Below are positions 1-6,623 of a stretch of DNA of 9,410 nt, piece by piece. Location of the stretch: positions 1-9,410 of the forward strand of contig JAOAFK010000030.1 of NCBI GenBank assembly GCA_026416315.1. The letters run 5' to 3'. A program made the position numbers and the translations under genes. The first letter of the stretch is position 1, and each line of letters begins with the position of its first letter. The notes beneath the pieces are model-generated. The model saw only the letters and a program-made list of their open reading frames with translations, was not told where the DNA came from and ran no database searches. The stretch comes from Syntrophorhabdaceae bacterium. GTDB taxonomy: Bacteria; Desulfobacterota; Syntrophorhabdia; Syntrophorhabdales; Syntrophorhabdaceae.

Positions 1-547
1 TCTTTATAACATCATGGGTGTAGTACCATATATCTATGAGCTCTTTTAAAATGGTGGTGTGTATGTTTATGATGTCCCCTCTGGTCTTTTCTTGTAAAAT
101 AAACTGTCCATAAGCATTAAGGTAGGTAGGCACCTTTAATATGCCTTGAAAGTTAAGATATTCGTAAGCAGGGGAGAGGGTTTGAATTCTACTGTCCTGG
201 GTATCTACATATATTATTTTTTTTCCGTGCTCTCTAAACACCTCAAAGGCTGCAAATAACATTACCTTGGTTTCTCCTGTGGCATTGAGGACAATCTCAT
301 AATCATTATTGGTCAAGAGAATTTCTTTGCACGTCTCCCTGGCGGACTCAATGTCATAGGCGGATATGGAAACTTTCTCTACATAAATGCCCCATCCTTT
401 TATGACCCCTTCGAGCCTATCTGCCTGTACCTTCATATCAGGGTTTACAAAAAGCATTACCTTTTCCGGTTTTAATCCTGCCATTCGGAGGGGAATAAGA
501 TTCGGTATGGGTTGTGCAGACACATGGCATACATGGATGCGTTTCAT
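1..547 (-). CDS. can2: Can2/Card1-like CARF effector (DUF1887 type), N-terminal part, runs off the window
   Basis: The first 182 residues are visible; the gene continues past position 1. The ATG is at 547-545, one base after the csx1 stop (TAA-A-ATG). No clear Shine-Dalgarno site precedes it, so translation is probably coupled to csx1. The visible part is a Rossmann-like CARF domain: an opening strand MKRIHVCHVSAQPIPN, a strand KVMLFVNP at 29-36, then IVLNATGETKVM at 85-96, which matches the N-x-TGGTK-M ligand loop of Can2/Card1 proteins, followed by LFAAFEVF, a strand KKIIYVD (109-115) and LKVPTYLNAYG (137-147), which resembles the LxxYLxAxG segment after the CARF fold. Family members are cyclic tetra-adenylate-activated nucleases with a C-terminal PD-(D/E)xK domain that cut DNA and RNA; that domain is outside the window, so catalytic competence cannot be judged. 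The loop has E92 where a glycine is usual. Another CARF fusion with the same N-terminus cannot be excluded. Confidence 0.75.
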   Translation of the reverse strand, partial: MKRIHVCHVSAQPIPNLIPLRMAGLKPEKVMLFVNPDMKVQADRLEGVIKGWGIYVEKVSISAYDIESARETCKEILLTNNDYEIVLNATGETKVMLFAAFEVFREHGKKIIYVDTQDSRIQTLSPAYEYLNFQGILKVPTYLNAYGQFILQEKTRGDIINIHTTILKELIDIWYYTHDVIK

Positions 548-548
548 T

Positions 549-1943
549 TTAAACCGATTCTTTTAACCATTTTTTTATCAAATCAGTATGTTCTTCTCTG
601 TATTTGAGTATCAATAACCCATTTTCAATCCTGTATTGGGTAACATTTAATTCAAACCCTGCATGGGCAAAAAAGTTTCTCTTCTGGGGATGTGTTTCCT
701 TATAAGCTTTATCACTATTTAAAATGGAAAAAAGAGCTCCCCACCCTTTCTTTTGACCACCATTTTTTTGTATCAACTCCCTTTGAAGTTTATCAACCTC
801 ATTTCCGAGGACAATATCATTTAGAGTAAGACCGAATAATTCGTATACTCTTTTAAAAGACGCCCTTAAATCGTCTATCTTTGTTCCTGAATCGTTATGT
901 TTATATATTTTTAACTCTTCAAGGAGGGAGGATATCCCATAATAGAAACCAAGGGTTAACAGAGCCTTCAGGTATAAATCTTTTTTTAAATCAGGTGAAG
1001 AGATAAAAATCCCATAGAGTCTTTTTTTGACCTGTTCTATAAATGTTTTCATTATTGAGAGGATATTGCCTCTTTTTTCATATCCAAACTCATATATGGC
1101 AAGGGGGGTATTGTTATTAATTGCCGAATAGGTCACGATAAAGCCTTCAAATATTTCTTGAAGGCTTCTCTTATGTTCCCTTTCATCGGGATAAATGGCC
1201 TTTGAAAGGCTATACCTTTCAACATCTCTATTGTTTATGGGAGATGAGAACAATGCCTTTGTTCTCAATGTGTCAAAATGGATGGTATATGTCATTTCTT
1301 CAAAGGGAAAGACAGGGTCAGAAAAGGCGAGAACAATTTCAGGGATCTTTTCTTTATCATACCACCCAAAAAGTTGTAACCAAACACCGAGCTGTCTTGC
1401 CGCCTCAATGAGTGCTGAGACGTATATGTTTAAACCGCTTGATATATCAATGATGAATCTTATAGGTACACCGTTATCTGTTTCTAAGTGCTTTAAATAT
1501 CGCCCGATCATATCTAATAGGATTTCAAAGAAGATATCCGTGTAATGGGTAAAGAAGGAGATATACTCTTTACCTGTACTGTATGTCCCGATAGAATGGA
1601 TTATGAAAAAATCGTCGACCTGTCTGGAATGGGGGTGATTCTCAAATAAAGGATAGGGGTTTTTTAGGTATTCGTGAGGGTTATCAAGGGCACTTTCAAT
1701 ATGTCCGGCAAATTTCTGGGGAATCGAGGATGTAAAAGTCTTGTTTTTCAACAGGTTTGCATTTAAGGGGAGGCTTACAGGGTATATCAAAACAACAGAT
1801 GGTTTTTCACTATTCTCTATAGAATAGTCCCTTATGGCAAAAGAAGAAAGGGAGGTTTTAAATACCCTTTCATGCACCTGAAATAGACGTTCTTTGTGAA
1901 AATCATGGTCCAGCCTTCCGATCTGATAAATGATGAGATTCAT
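549..1943 (-). CDS. csx1: Csx1-family CARF-HEPN ribonuclease, cOA-activated
   Basis: This 464-residue protein should degrade RNA non-specifically once cyclic oligoadenylate made by Cas10 binds its CARF domain. The N-terminal half is CARF-like: strand VVLIYPVSLP at 50-59, FIIHSIGTYSTG at 113-124, and FIIDISSGLN at 163-172, which takes the place of the DxTHG-type loop of Csx1/TM1812-MJ1666 proteins (D166, G170, N172). The C-terminal half is helical and ends in a HEPN active site, RNFFAHAGFE, with R422 and H427 in the Rx4H arrangement; RN-x-x-AHAG is typical of Csx1. ATG is at 1943 with GGAG 8 nt upstream (TGGAGATAAAAAG-ATG). It lies 37 nt after hepT and directly before the can2-like gene, so it belongs to the accessory cluster of the Csm operon. 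Most Csx1 proteins respond to cA4, and that is inferred here. Csm6 is the main alternative name, but the AHAG HEPN signature favours Csx1. Confidence 0.88.
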   Translation of the reverse strand: MNLIIYQIGRLDHDFHKERLFQVHERVFKTSLSSFAIRDYSIENSEKPSVVLIYPVSLPLNANLLKNKTFTSSIPQKFAGHIESALDNPHEYLKNPYPLFENHPHSRQVDDFFIIHSIGTYSTGKEYISFFTHYTDIFFEILLDMIGRYLKHLETDNGVPIRFIIDISSGLNIYVSALIEAARQLGVWLQLFGWYDKEKIPEIVLAFSDPVFPFEEMTYTIHFDTLRTKALFSSPINNRDVERYSLSKAIYPDEREHKRSLQEIFEGFIVTYSAINNNTPLAIYEFGYEKRGNILSIMKTFIEQVKKRLYGIFISSPDLKKDLYLKALLTLGFYYGISSLLEELKIYKHNDSGTKIDDLRASFKRVYELFGLTLNDIVLGNEVDKLQRELIQKNGGQKKGWGALFSILNSDKAYKETHPQKRNFFAHAGFELNVTQYRIENGLLILKYREEHTDLIKKWLKESV

Positions 1944-1980
1944 CTTTTTATCTCCATTAAAAGGATTGCTTGGATGCTCC

Positions 1981-2439
1981 TTATAAATTATTCAGAAAAT
2001 TATTACAAGACATCTTAAACCTTCTGAATACCTCTTCTATATTAATCATTCCCTCTTTTAAGCGTTCCCAATCTAATTGAAACCCATAGCCATGATGGAC
2101 AACGTGTCTAAATTTGCGAAGCGTTGCCATATCAGGAGCAAGGTCACTGTTAAAAAGGAGAGGCAAAGGCCCATAGGGAGGGACACAAAATCGCTTGAAA
2201 AGTTCTATATGCCAAGAATCTCCAGTTGGCAACGGAATCTTGTAATAATGACATATCCGTTTTAGAATGTTTTCCACTCCATTATAAAATTGAGCTAAAA
2301 ATGCTGCCGCAGCTGTTTTTTCACGAACTGTTGGTTGTCGATCCCCAATGTCTTCAAGAAGTTGTGAAAGTTCTTTCACTATTTGGTCAAGATAATCATA
2401 CTCCAATTCTATTTCATAGCGGAGTTCGTCTGGTGTCAT
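1981..2439 (-). CDS. hepT: HepT-like HEPN ribonuclease toxin
   Basis: This 152-residue all-helical protein has the hallmark Rx4HxY motif of HepT toxins: RHVVHHGY at residues 111-118, with R111 and H116 as the HEPN RNase pair and Y118 as the tyrosine that a MntA partner AMPylates in characterised systems. Upstream helices (about 5-30 and 40-68, with FYNGVENILKRI at 51-62) fit the HEPN four-helix fold. The length is at the long end for DUF86/HepT-like proteins. The ATG (2439-2437) overlaps the stop of the preceding nucleotidyltransferase gene as ATGA, the tight coupling seen in hepT/mntA pairs. The intact motif suggests a working RNase kept in check by its neighbour. Known family members cut RNA or trim tRNA 3' ends; the substrate here is unknown. 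The placement inside a type III CRISPR locus is discussed in the findings. Confidence 0.85.
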   Translation of the reverse strand: MTPDELRYEIELEYDYLDQIVKELSQLLEDIGDRQPTVREKTAAAAFLAQFYNGVENILKRICHYYKIPLPTGDSWHIELFKRFCVPPYGPLPLLFNSDLAPDMATLRKFRHVVHHGYGFQLDWERLKEGMINIEEVFRRFKMSCNNFLNNL

Positions 2440-2708
2440 AATATGGTTCTACCCTTCTTTTCAATATACATAGTGAACTTATTTGGAGGGGATAAAGGTA
2501 TTACATCAACAGGGGTTTGGAGTTCATCCTCAAGTTTTGCTGCAAATTCATAGAGTTTCCATCCCGGTATGCCATCACAGGCAAGGTCGATATCCCTCGC
2601 TTCAGAAGGATTGTGGAGGGCACTCCCAAAGAGAATCAGACGGTTACCACCGTATGATTCGGCTAACTGTTTTATCCTGGTAATGATTTTTTCATCGAGC
2701 TTTATCAT
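2436..2708 (-). CDS. mntA: MntA-like minimal nucleotidyltransferase (antitoxin of HepT)
   Basis: A 90-residue minimal nucleotidyltransferase. The polymerase-beta-type signature is present: FGSALHNPSEARDIDL, with the GS pair at 28-29 and metal-binding D39 and D41 (GSx9DxD), and a third acidic residue D68 in the strand VDVIPL (67-72). In characterised systems MntA transfers AMP units from ATP to the Tyr of the HepT Rx4HxY motif and so silences the RNase. An upstream in-frame GTG at 2720 would add four residues, but ATG 2708 has GAGGG five bases upstream (2718-2714), so I chose the ATG. The gene comes before its toxin and overlaps it by 4 nt. It is the first gene after the 139-nt break behind csm5 and has promoter- and operator-like elements in front, so it may start its own transcript. 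A substrate other than the adjacent HepT is unlikely given the pairing. Confidence 0.85.
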   Translation of the reverse strand: MIKLDEKIITRIKQLAESYGGNRLILFGSALHNPSEARDIDLACDGIPGWKLYEFAAKLEDELQTPVDVIPLSPPNKFTMYIEKKGRTIL

Positions 2709-2713
2709 TATTG

Positions 2714-2718
2714 CCCTC
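2714..2718 (-). promoter_or_regulatory. Shine-Dalgarno site that decides the mntA start
   Basis: Minus-strand GAGGG lies five bases before ATG 2708. The in-frame GTG at 2720-2718 overlaps this site and has no ribosome binding site of its own (its upstream sequence is AT only), so the ATG is the better start. Confidence 0.65.
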
Positions 2719-2726
2719 ACATTTTA

Positions 2727-2774
2727 TTTATAAAAGGTAACCTTTTTAAGTATTGCATAAATAAATAAATTATA
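2727..2774 (-). promoter_or_regulatory. Possible promoter of the mntA-hepT-csx1-can2 block
   Basis: Two -10-like boxes face the accessory genes: TATAAT at 2774-2769 and TATAAA at 2732-2727. Neither has a convincing TTGACA at 16-18 bp, so both are weak calls in an AT-rich region where such boxes arise by chance. The downstream box would start a transcript near 2720, just ahead of the mntA ribosome binding site. A separate promoter would fit a toxin-antitoxin pair that must be expressed without CRISPR induction. Confidence 0.3.
2732..2746. promoter_or_regulatory. 15-nt palindrome, candidate operator for mntA-hepT
   Basis: AAAAGGTAACCTTTT on the plus strand is a perfect inverted repeat: 7-bp arms AAAAGGT and ACCTTTT around one central base. 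It abuts the TATAAA box at 2727-2732 and lies 24 nt before the mntA ATG, where a repressor site would be expected. With one base between the arms it cannot form a normal RNA hairpin, so a dimeric DNA-binding protein is the more natural reader. That protein is not identified. Confidence 0.35.
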
Positions 2775-2822
2775 AAAAACACTTCAATGTAAAGAAAATA
2801 TTTTCATAAAAGGCTTAAGTGT
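2774..2822 (-). terminator. Weak terminator-like hairpin after csm5
   Basis: On the minus strand ACACTTAA (2822-2815) can pair with TTGAAGTGT (2787-2779) with one bulged G, and the stem runs straight into six T residues (2779-2774). The loop is long (about 27 nt) but contains the self-complementary GAAAATATTTTC, which could extend the structure. It begins 26 nt past the csm5 stop. The stem is AT-rich and probably leaky, so it may reduce rather than stop readthrough into mntA. Confidence 0.35.
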
Positions 2823-2847
2823 ATTATGCGACTCGAAATTGGACATC

Positions 2848-4350
2848 TCAATCTTCTTTTACACTTACGATCTTAAATGCATTGCCGACAGGTTCAATAA
2901 CTATTGTGGCTTTAATTTTTCTATCTTTTTTTAGTTTAGGCCAGAGATGTTCTGGAACAAACTTGTCATCAATATGTTCAACAAAAGCCTGTTTCCCCTC
3001 CACAGTGGTTTTCAGGGAACGATTACCAGGATTATAAGAAAGAATTACATTTGTAATTATTTTTTGTTCACACTCTTTTTTATCGATTGTTTTGTCTACT
3101 TCACTTAGAGCCTTCTCTTCCTCTCTAATTTCTGAGTAATTAATATCTTTTTTTGGAACTATTTTTGTTTGTTTGGTAAAAAGTGGTTGTTTTGGATCAA
3201 AAGATAAAAACTCTAAAACAGCCCAGCCAAGAGGTATCGCTTGATTGTTATTAATCCAAACCCTTCTTGATTTCGGGGCTTCGTCATCACCTCTATCAAG
3301 ACCTGCAAAATTTCTTATACGCTTTCTTAGAGATTCCGTGAGTAACTGTATAATGGTGGTCGAGACCATACCAGAACCAAAACCAATACGAAAATTGGGA
3401 TTATTTTTTTCATACCAGTTATGCAATGAATATCCTATTGAAAATTTTTCTTCAAATTCCTTTGTATCTTTTGACCAAATTATAAGATTTTCGTTTAATC
3501 TATTTAAATTTTCTGGGAGTTCTATATTGTTATTTTGCTTTTTAAAATCTTCGAGAAGTCTGTTATCCCAAGAAATTTGAAATTCAAAAACAGTTTTAGC
3601 AGGTATACATTCCGCCCAGATCACTGTATTCTCTCCTGGCCTCTCTGTTTTAATTTTCCAACCACTCCTCTCTTTTTTTAAAATATATATTGGAAGAATA
3701 TAGGTTTTAACCTCTTCAACTGGGTATGCATCGGTGACATGAAGCATCCTGAACCAATCTGTATTAGGTGAATCCTTTTTTTTGTTCAATATAAAAGATT
3801 CAAACCATTTTTCCATACCCCATTGGAAAAAATACTTCTTTTTTTTATTGTTTAAAATATCGTTTTCAATCTTGTTTTCAATCATTCGATTAAAATCTTC
3901 TTTTCTTTCCTCTTTGAGTTTTTTCATAGCGGCAAAAAGTACGGCAGTTTTAAATACACCCTTTAAGGAAGAACCTGGTATGAATATCTCGCCAAAGCCA
4001 TCCCTTATAAAAGGCCTGAAATCCTGTAACTTTGAAATATCCCCTGATATGTACGCATATCTACCGCTGCTGATATCTAAAAGGTCCATTTCAGTTATGG
4101 CAATACCATTATCTTTTAAAAAATGTGAAAGTCTAAATCTCGGCCCCTCTGTGCTAACAGCACTCACATAAGGTTCAATGAGATTTTTCCTTTTAAGAAA
4201 TTGAGATAATCTCTCATCAGAAATAAAATATATCCTTTCATTATTATATATATATTCAAATGGTGTTAGTCTTTGCTCAACACTACCGATATATACTGGT
4301 GATATAGTGGTTAATCTACATCTTTTAATCTCATAAAAGTTATTGCCCAT
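2848..4350 (-). CDS. csm5: Csm5, type III-A RAMP (Cas7-like) subunit capping the crRNA 3' end, with a C-terminal extension
   Basis: This 500-residue RAMP protein is the head subunit of the Csm complex, sitting at the 3' end of the crRNA next to the Csm3 backbone. It opens with a RAMP strand, CRLTTISPVYIG (residues 11-22). The Cas7-like glycine loop IPGSSLKGVFKTAVL is at 124-138, and RIGFGSGMV comes later in the protein. The first ~390 residues fit known Csm5, which is commonly 340-400 residues. The rest is extra: a charged Lys/Glu linker (about 390-427) and a compact beta-rich segment (about 428-500) ending in IKATIVIEP and FKIVSVKED, which looks like a small OB- or cold-shock-like domain (inferred). 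ATG 4350 is chosen over the in-frame GTG at 4356, which overlaps the Shine-Dalgarno site. It overlaps the csm4 end by 11 nt. Confidence 0.88.
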   Translation of the reverse strand: MGNNFYEIKRCRLTTISPVYIGSVEQRLTPFEYIYNNERIYFISDERLSQFLKRKNLIEPYVSAVSTEGPRFRLSHFLKDNGIAITEMDLLDISSGRYAYISGDISKLQDFRPFIRDGFGEIFIPGSSLKGVFKTAVLFAAMKKLKEERKEDFNRMIENKIENDILNNKKKKYFFQWGMEKWFESFILNKKKDSPNTDWFRMLHVTDAYPVEEVKTYILPIYILKKERSGWKIKTERPGENTVIWAECIPAKTVFEFQISWDNRLLEDFKKQNNNIELPENLNRLNENLIIWSKDTKEFEEKFSIGYSLHNWYEKNNPNFRIGFGSGMVSTTIIQLLTESLRKRIRNFAGLDRGDDEAPKSRRVWINNNQAIPLGWAVLEFLSFDPKQPLFTKQTKIVPKKDINYSEIREEEKALSEVDKTIDKKECEQKIITNVILSYNPGNRSLKTTVEGKQAFVEHIDDKFVPEHLWPKLKKDRKIKATIVIEPVGNAFKIVSVKED

Positions 4351-5332
4351 TGACACCTCCTAAAGGCACAACAAATGCATATCCATATCTGTAGATATTG
4401 TGATTGAGTGTTTTTGATGGAATGCTATCAGGGGTTACGTCAACCAAACATCCTTTGAGATTACCTAATATCACAGAACCTTCAGTAATAAATCCGACCG
4501 ATTTTCTTTTTAATGTTAAAGTATTCCGTCCTGTAGTAATCCAGCCTTTTTTTCTCAAAATGTTATAAGCGATAAGTTTATCCTGGAGTGAAAAGACCTC
4601 GTTTTCCGAAGGATGGTATAAAGACAAAAGTATAGAATAAGGGGAAGAGCAAGTGAGGACTTTTTTAAACACATTATCTACCTGTTCTAAAGAAGAAACT
4701 TTAAACATCCCAGCACCGTAAGTCTTTTCTCCACCAAGCCCTATCTCGCCAAGATTTTCAAGTATTTTTTGAAAATAACCCAATGTGTCTATCTTTTTAA
4801 ACATCACAAGCCCATATAACCCAGCATCTTCTTTAAAATAAACATAACCACAATGATAGATGTTACTGCCCTGTGATATCCTGTCTAAAGAAACTCTCGG
4901 TCTTACTTCTTTAATAAAAGCCTCTTTATATTTCTCCTGTTCGTCAACCATATTTTTAAGATCATCACCGTTTACATCATTATTTATCCATTTATAAAAA
5001 TTTTCTGCTGTAATCCATGAGAGTTTTTTTAACTCCTTTCCCATGTTGGCCTTATATTCGTCTTGAATATACAGATCCGTTAATGGCCTTGGAAGAAAAA
5101 AATTGTTTTTGTAATAAACAAATAGAGAACTTAAAAGAAAAGGGGGATCTACAAGAAATTGATTAACAAAATCAGCCGCTGCATCTTTTCCTTCTATTAT
5201 CTTTATTGTGTTTACAAGAGCAGAGAAAAGGGTGTCAGATGTAACCCGTTCACTTACATTCTCAAGGTCAATGCCAGTATCACCAAAATGTGTAGGGCCC
5301 TTAAACTTCAATTTGAACAAATAATTTTGCAT
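4340..5332 (-). CDS. csm4: Csm4, type III-A RAMP (Cas5-like) subunit
   Basis: This 330-residue RAMP protein is expected to bind the 5' repeat-derived handle of the crRNA and to anchor Cas10 at the foot of the Csm complex. The N-terminus has the usual Csm4 opening: a first RAMP strand (LFKLKFKGPTHFGDTG, 5-20) and SDTLFSALVNTI (32-43). VRPRVSLDR at 143-151 is a conserved Csm4 block, and the glycine-rich RAMP loop GLGGEKTYGAGMF is at 198-210. The last ~60 residues (GWITTGRNTLTLKRKSVGFI, then YRYGYAFVVPL) match the C-terminal strands of the family. ATG 5332 has AGGAG five bases upstream and starts 8 nt after the csm3 stop. Its end overlaps the csm5 start by 11 nt. The length is ordinary and no key segment appears broken. 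Confidence 0.92.
   Translation of the reverse strand: MQNYLFKLKFKGPTHFGDTGIDLENVSERVTSDTLFSALVNTIKIIEGKDAAADFVNQFLVDPPFLLSSLFVYYKNNFFLPRPLTDLYIQDEYKANMGKELKKLSWITAENFYKWINNDVNGDDLKNMVDEQEKYKEAFIKEVRPRVSLDRISQGSNIYHCGYVYFKEDAGLYGLVMFKKIDTLGYFQKILENLGEIGLGGEKTYGAGMFKVSSLEQVDNVFKKVLTCSSPYSILLSLYHPSENEVFSLQDKLIAYNILRKKGWITTGRNTLTLKRKSVGFITEGSVILGNLKGCLVDVTPDSIPSKTLNHNIYRYGYAFVVPLGGVNGQ
4356..4361 (-). promoter_or_regulatory. Shine-Dalgarno site that decides the csm5 start
   Basis: A perfect AGGAGG on the minus strand is followed by TGTCA and ATG 4350. The alternative in-frame GTG (4356-4354) shares its first base with this site and so cannot be served by it. The site also encodes glycines near the C-terminus of Csm4, so the two genes are nested. 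Confidence 0.8.
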
Positions 5333-5340
5333 AATTGCTC

Positions 5341-6147
5341 CTATAATGTTTTGCCATTAAAAATTTTAATCAGTTGCTCAAACTCATCAAAACTATTAAC
5401 AGAGGCATATTGACCAGTAGTTTTATTCTTTAAATAATCGACCGTCATGGCCTCAATCTTTTCGAATTTTAAACTTACTTTTCCATATCCCCTTGAACCA
5501 TGACCACCTAAGGCATCAAGCTGTAATAAGTCAAGGGCAAGCCTGATATTTTTAAGGTCATCCTTTATTTGGGTAGTTTCTTCTACGTTATAAATTATCT
5601 CAAACCCAAACTCTGCGCCACGAGGAACCCTTTCAATCTGTCTTGGGTTTGCCGCTGATGTTACACGGTCAATAGCGTTTTCAAATTTCCATTCCGTATA
5701 CAGTAACCCTGTATCTATGTCTGATAGTCTCTCTACACTTTCGTTTGTAAGATATAAATCTCTAACAATGAGTCTTGAAGGAAAATTATCATTTCCCTCA
5801 CCTCTTCCTGATGTTGAGCCAAAAATACGACACAATTTACATTTAAAAGCCTCTGATTGATTATTGCATACATGGATTTCTACGGGATTTTTTGGTGTAC
5901 CAATATTTCTTTTATTCAACAAATTAGCTTCGGAAGAAGATAATGCCTTTTCTAATAAAGCCCTTAATTTACCTTTTAGAGAACTGCCAGGAATATATGG
6001 TTCTCTTGTTACAGGGTCTCGAACAACAGGAGAATCAATTGCTCCAATTTCGATATTCTCTTTTGAAGCCCCTATATGCATGCCTGTTTCACATTTCAAA
6101 AGACCTTGCAAAACAATTTTTCCTAAAAGATTTCTATTTATATTCAT
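5341..6147 (-). CDS. csm3: Csm3, backbone RAMP (Cas7-like) target-RNA endonuclease subunit
   Basis: This 268-residue Cas7-like subunit forms the crRNA-bound backbone of the Csm complex and cuts target RNA at 6-nt intervals. The catalytic loop is intact: D38 in IEIGAIDSPVVRDP (32-45) aligns with the Asp known to be essential in Streptococcus Csm3 (D33). The RAMP glycine loop YIPGSSLKGKLRALLE is at 51-66. H92, C94, C103 and C106 (IHVCNN...FKCKLC) form a likely zinc site followed by RIFGSTSGRG. TSAANPRQIERVPRGAEF (163-180) and the C-terminal GGHGSRGYGKVSLKF (214-228) are family signatures. The last ~40 residues extend beyond the shorter Streptococcus proteins of about 220 residues. A near-perfect AGGAGG with a five-base spacer precedes ATG 6147, 17 nt after csm2. 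Confidence 0.96.
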   Translation of the reverse strand: MNINRNLLGKIVLQGLLKCETGMHIGASKENIEIGAIDSPVVRDPVTREPYIPGSSLKGKLRALLEKALSSSEANLLNKRNIGTPKNPVEIHVCNNQSEAFKCKLCRIFGSTSGRGEGNDNFPSRLIVRDLYLTNESVERLSDIDTGLLYTEWKFENAIDRVTSAANPRQIERVPRGAEFGFEIIYNVEETTQIKDDLKNIRLALDLLQLDALGGHGSRGYGKVSLKFEKIEAMTVDYLKNKTTGQYASVNSFDEFEQLIKIFNGKTL

Positions 6148-6164
6148 TTCGACCTCCTTGTTTA

Positions 6165-6620
6165 TTAATCACTACCGCCAAAAAATTTATGATAGGCCAC
6201 TATTGACTCTATCAAGTACAAAAGCTTTTTAAAATCTTTGTATGATTTGCTCCCTGCTGTAATTGCTGGTTCGAGCACATCCATCAATGGTTTTACCTCA
6301 TTAGGATTACGTCCTGCTGCATATGCAAGTTTCGGCTTTAGAAGTATAATATTGTCAGGATTAAAATCTTTCCCTTTATTAAAATGTACATCAAGCTTTC
6401 TTACGCCATCTAAAAACCTTCTAATCTGTGTTGTTTTAAGGCCTATGTTTTTTAAATGATTTCCCATCTCCTGTGCAATTAAGACAAGCTCATCTGCAGA
6501 TATTTCTGATAGTCCTTTTGTTTTGAAAGCTTCAAGTTTTTGTTTTATTGAAGTTACCGAAAAACCCTTAGACTCCTCTCCTTTAGAAAAACCATGTTTT
6601 TGAAATTTGCCATTGCTCAT
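6165..6620 (-). CDS. csm2: Csm2, small (Cas11-like) subunit of the Csm complex
   Basis: This 151-residue helical protein is the small subunit that stacks along the crRNA-target duplex in several copies. QIRRFLDGVRKLD at 65-77, LLKPKLAYAAGR at 93-104 and a C-terminal helix FKKLLYLIESIVAYHKFFGG (130-149) are the three recognisable Csm2 blocks. The first ~25 residues are polar and likely disordered (KFQKHGFSKGEESKGF). It starts 3 nt after the cas10 stop, and its Shine-Dalgarno site (GGAGGGG) is made of the last cas10 codons, so the two are translationally linked and probably co-stoichiometric. Confidence 0.93.
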   Translation of the reverse strand: MSNGKFQKHGFSKGEESKGFSVTSIKQKLEAFKTKGLSEISADELVLIAQEMGNHLKNIGLKTTQIRRFLDGVRKLDVHFNKGKDFNPDNIILLKPKLAYAAGRNPNEVKPLMDVLEPAITAGSKSYKDFKKLLYLIESIVAYHKFFGGSD

Positions 6621-6623
6621 TTT

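Noticed and set aside
1195..1545. Plus-strand open frame of 116 codons opposite csx1
   Set aside because: It is a shadow of csx1, whose CARF and HEPN motifs are clear. No family resemblance or ribosome binding site is seen on the plus strand.
2709..2720. Upstream GTG start adding four residues to the nucleotidyltransferase
   Set aside because: The GTG overlaps the GAGGG ribosome binding site that serves ATG 2708, and the added residues are not part of the fold.
2801..2806. GAAAATATTTTC palindrome in the csm5-mntA gap as a separate operator
   Set aside because: It consists almost wholly of A and T in AT-rich DNA, where such self-complementary 12-mers are common, and it is better explained as part of the hairpin loop.
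3245..4171. Plus-strand open frames of 111 and 129 codons opposite csm5
   Set aside because: They are antisense to a well-supported RAMP gene, rich in Phe, Ser and Leu as expected from reversed AT-rich codons, and lack ribosome binding sites.
4351..4356. Upstream GTG start adding two residues to Csm5
   Set aside because: The GTG begins inside the AGGAGG site that is correctly spaced for ATG 4350.
5864..6232. Plus-strand open frame of 122 codons opposite csm3
   Set aside because: It is antisense to csm3, including its catalytic loop and RAMP glycine loop, so the minus strand is the coding one.
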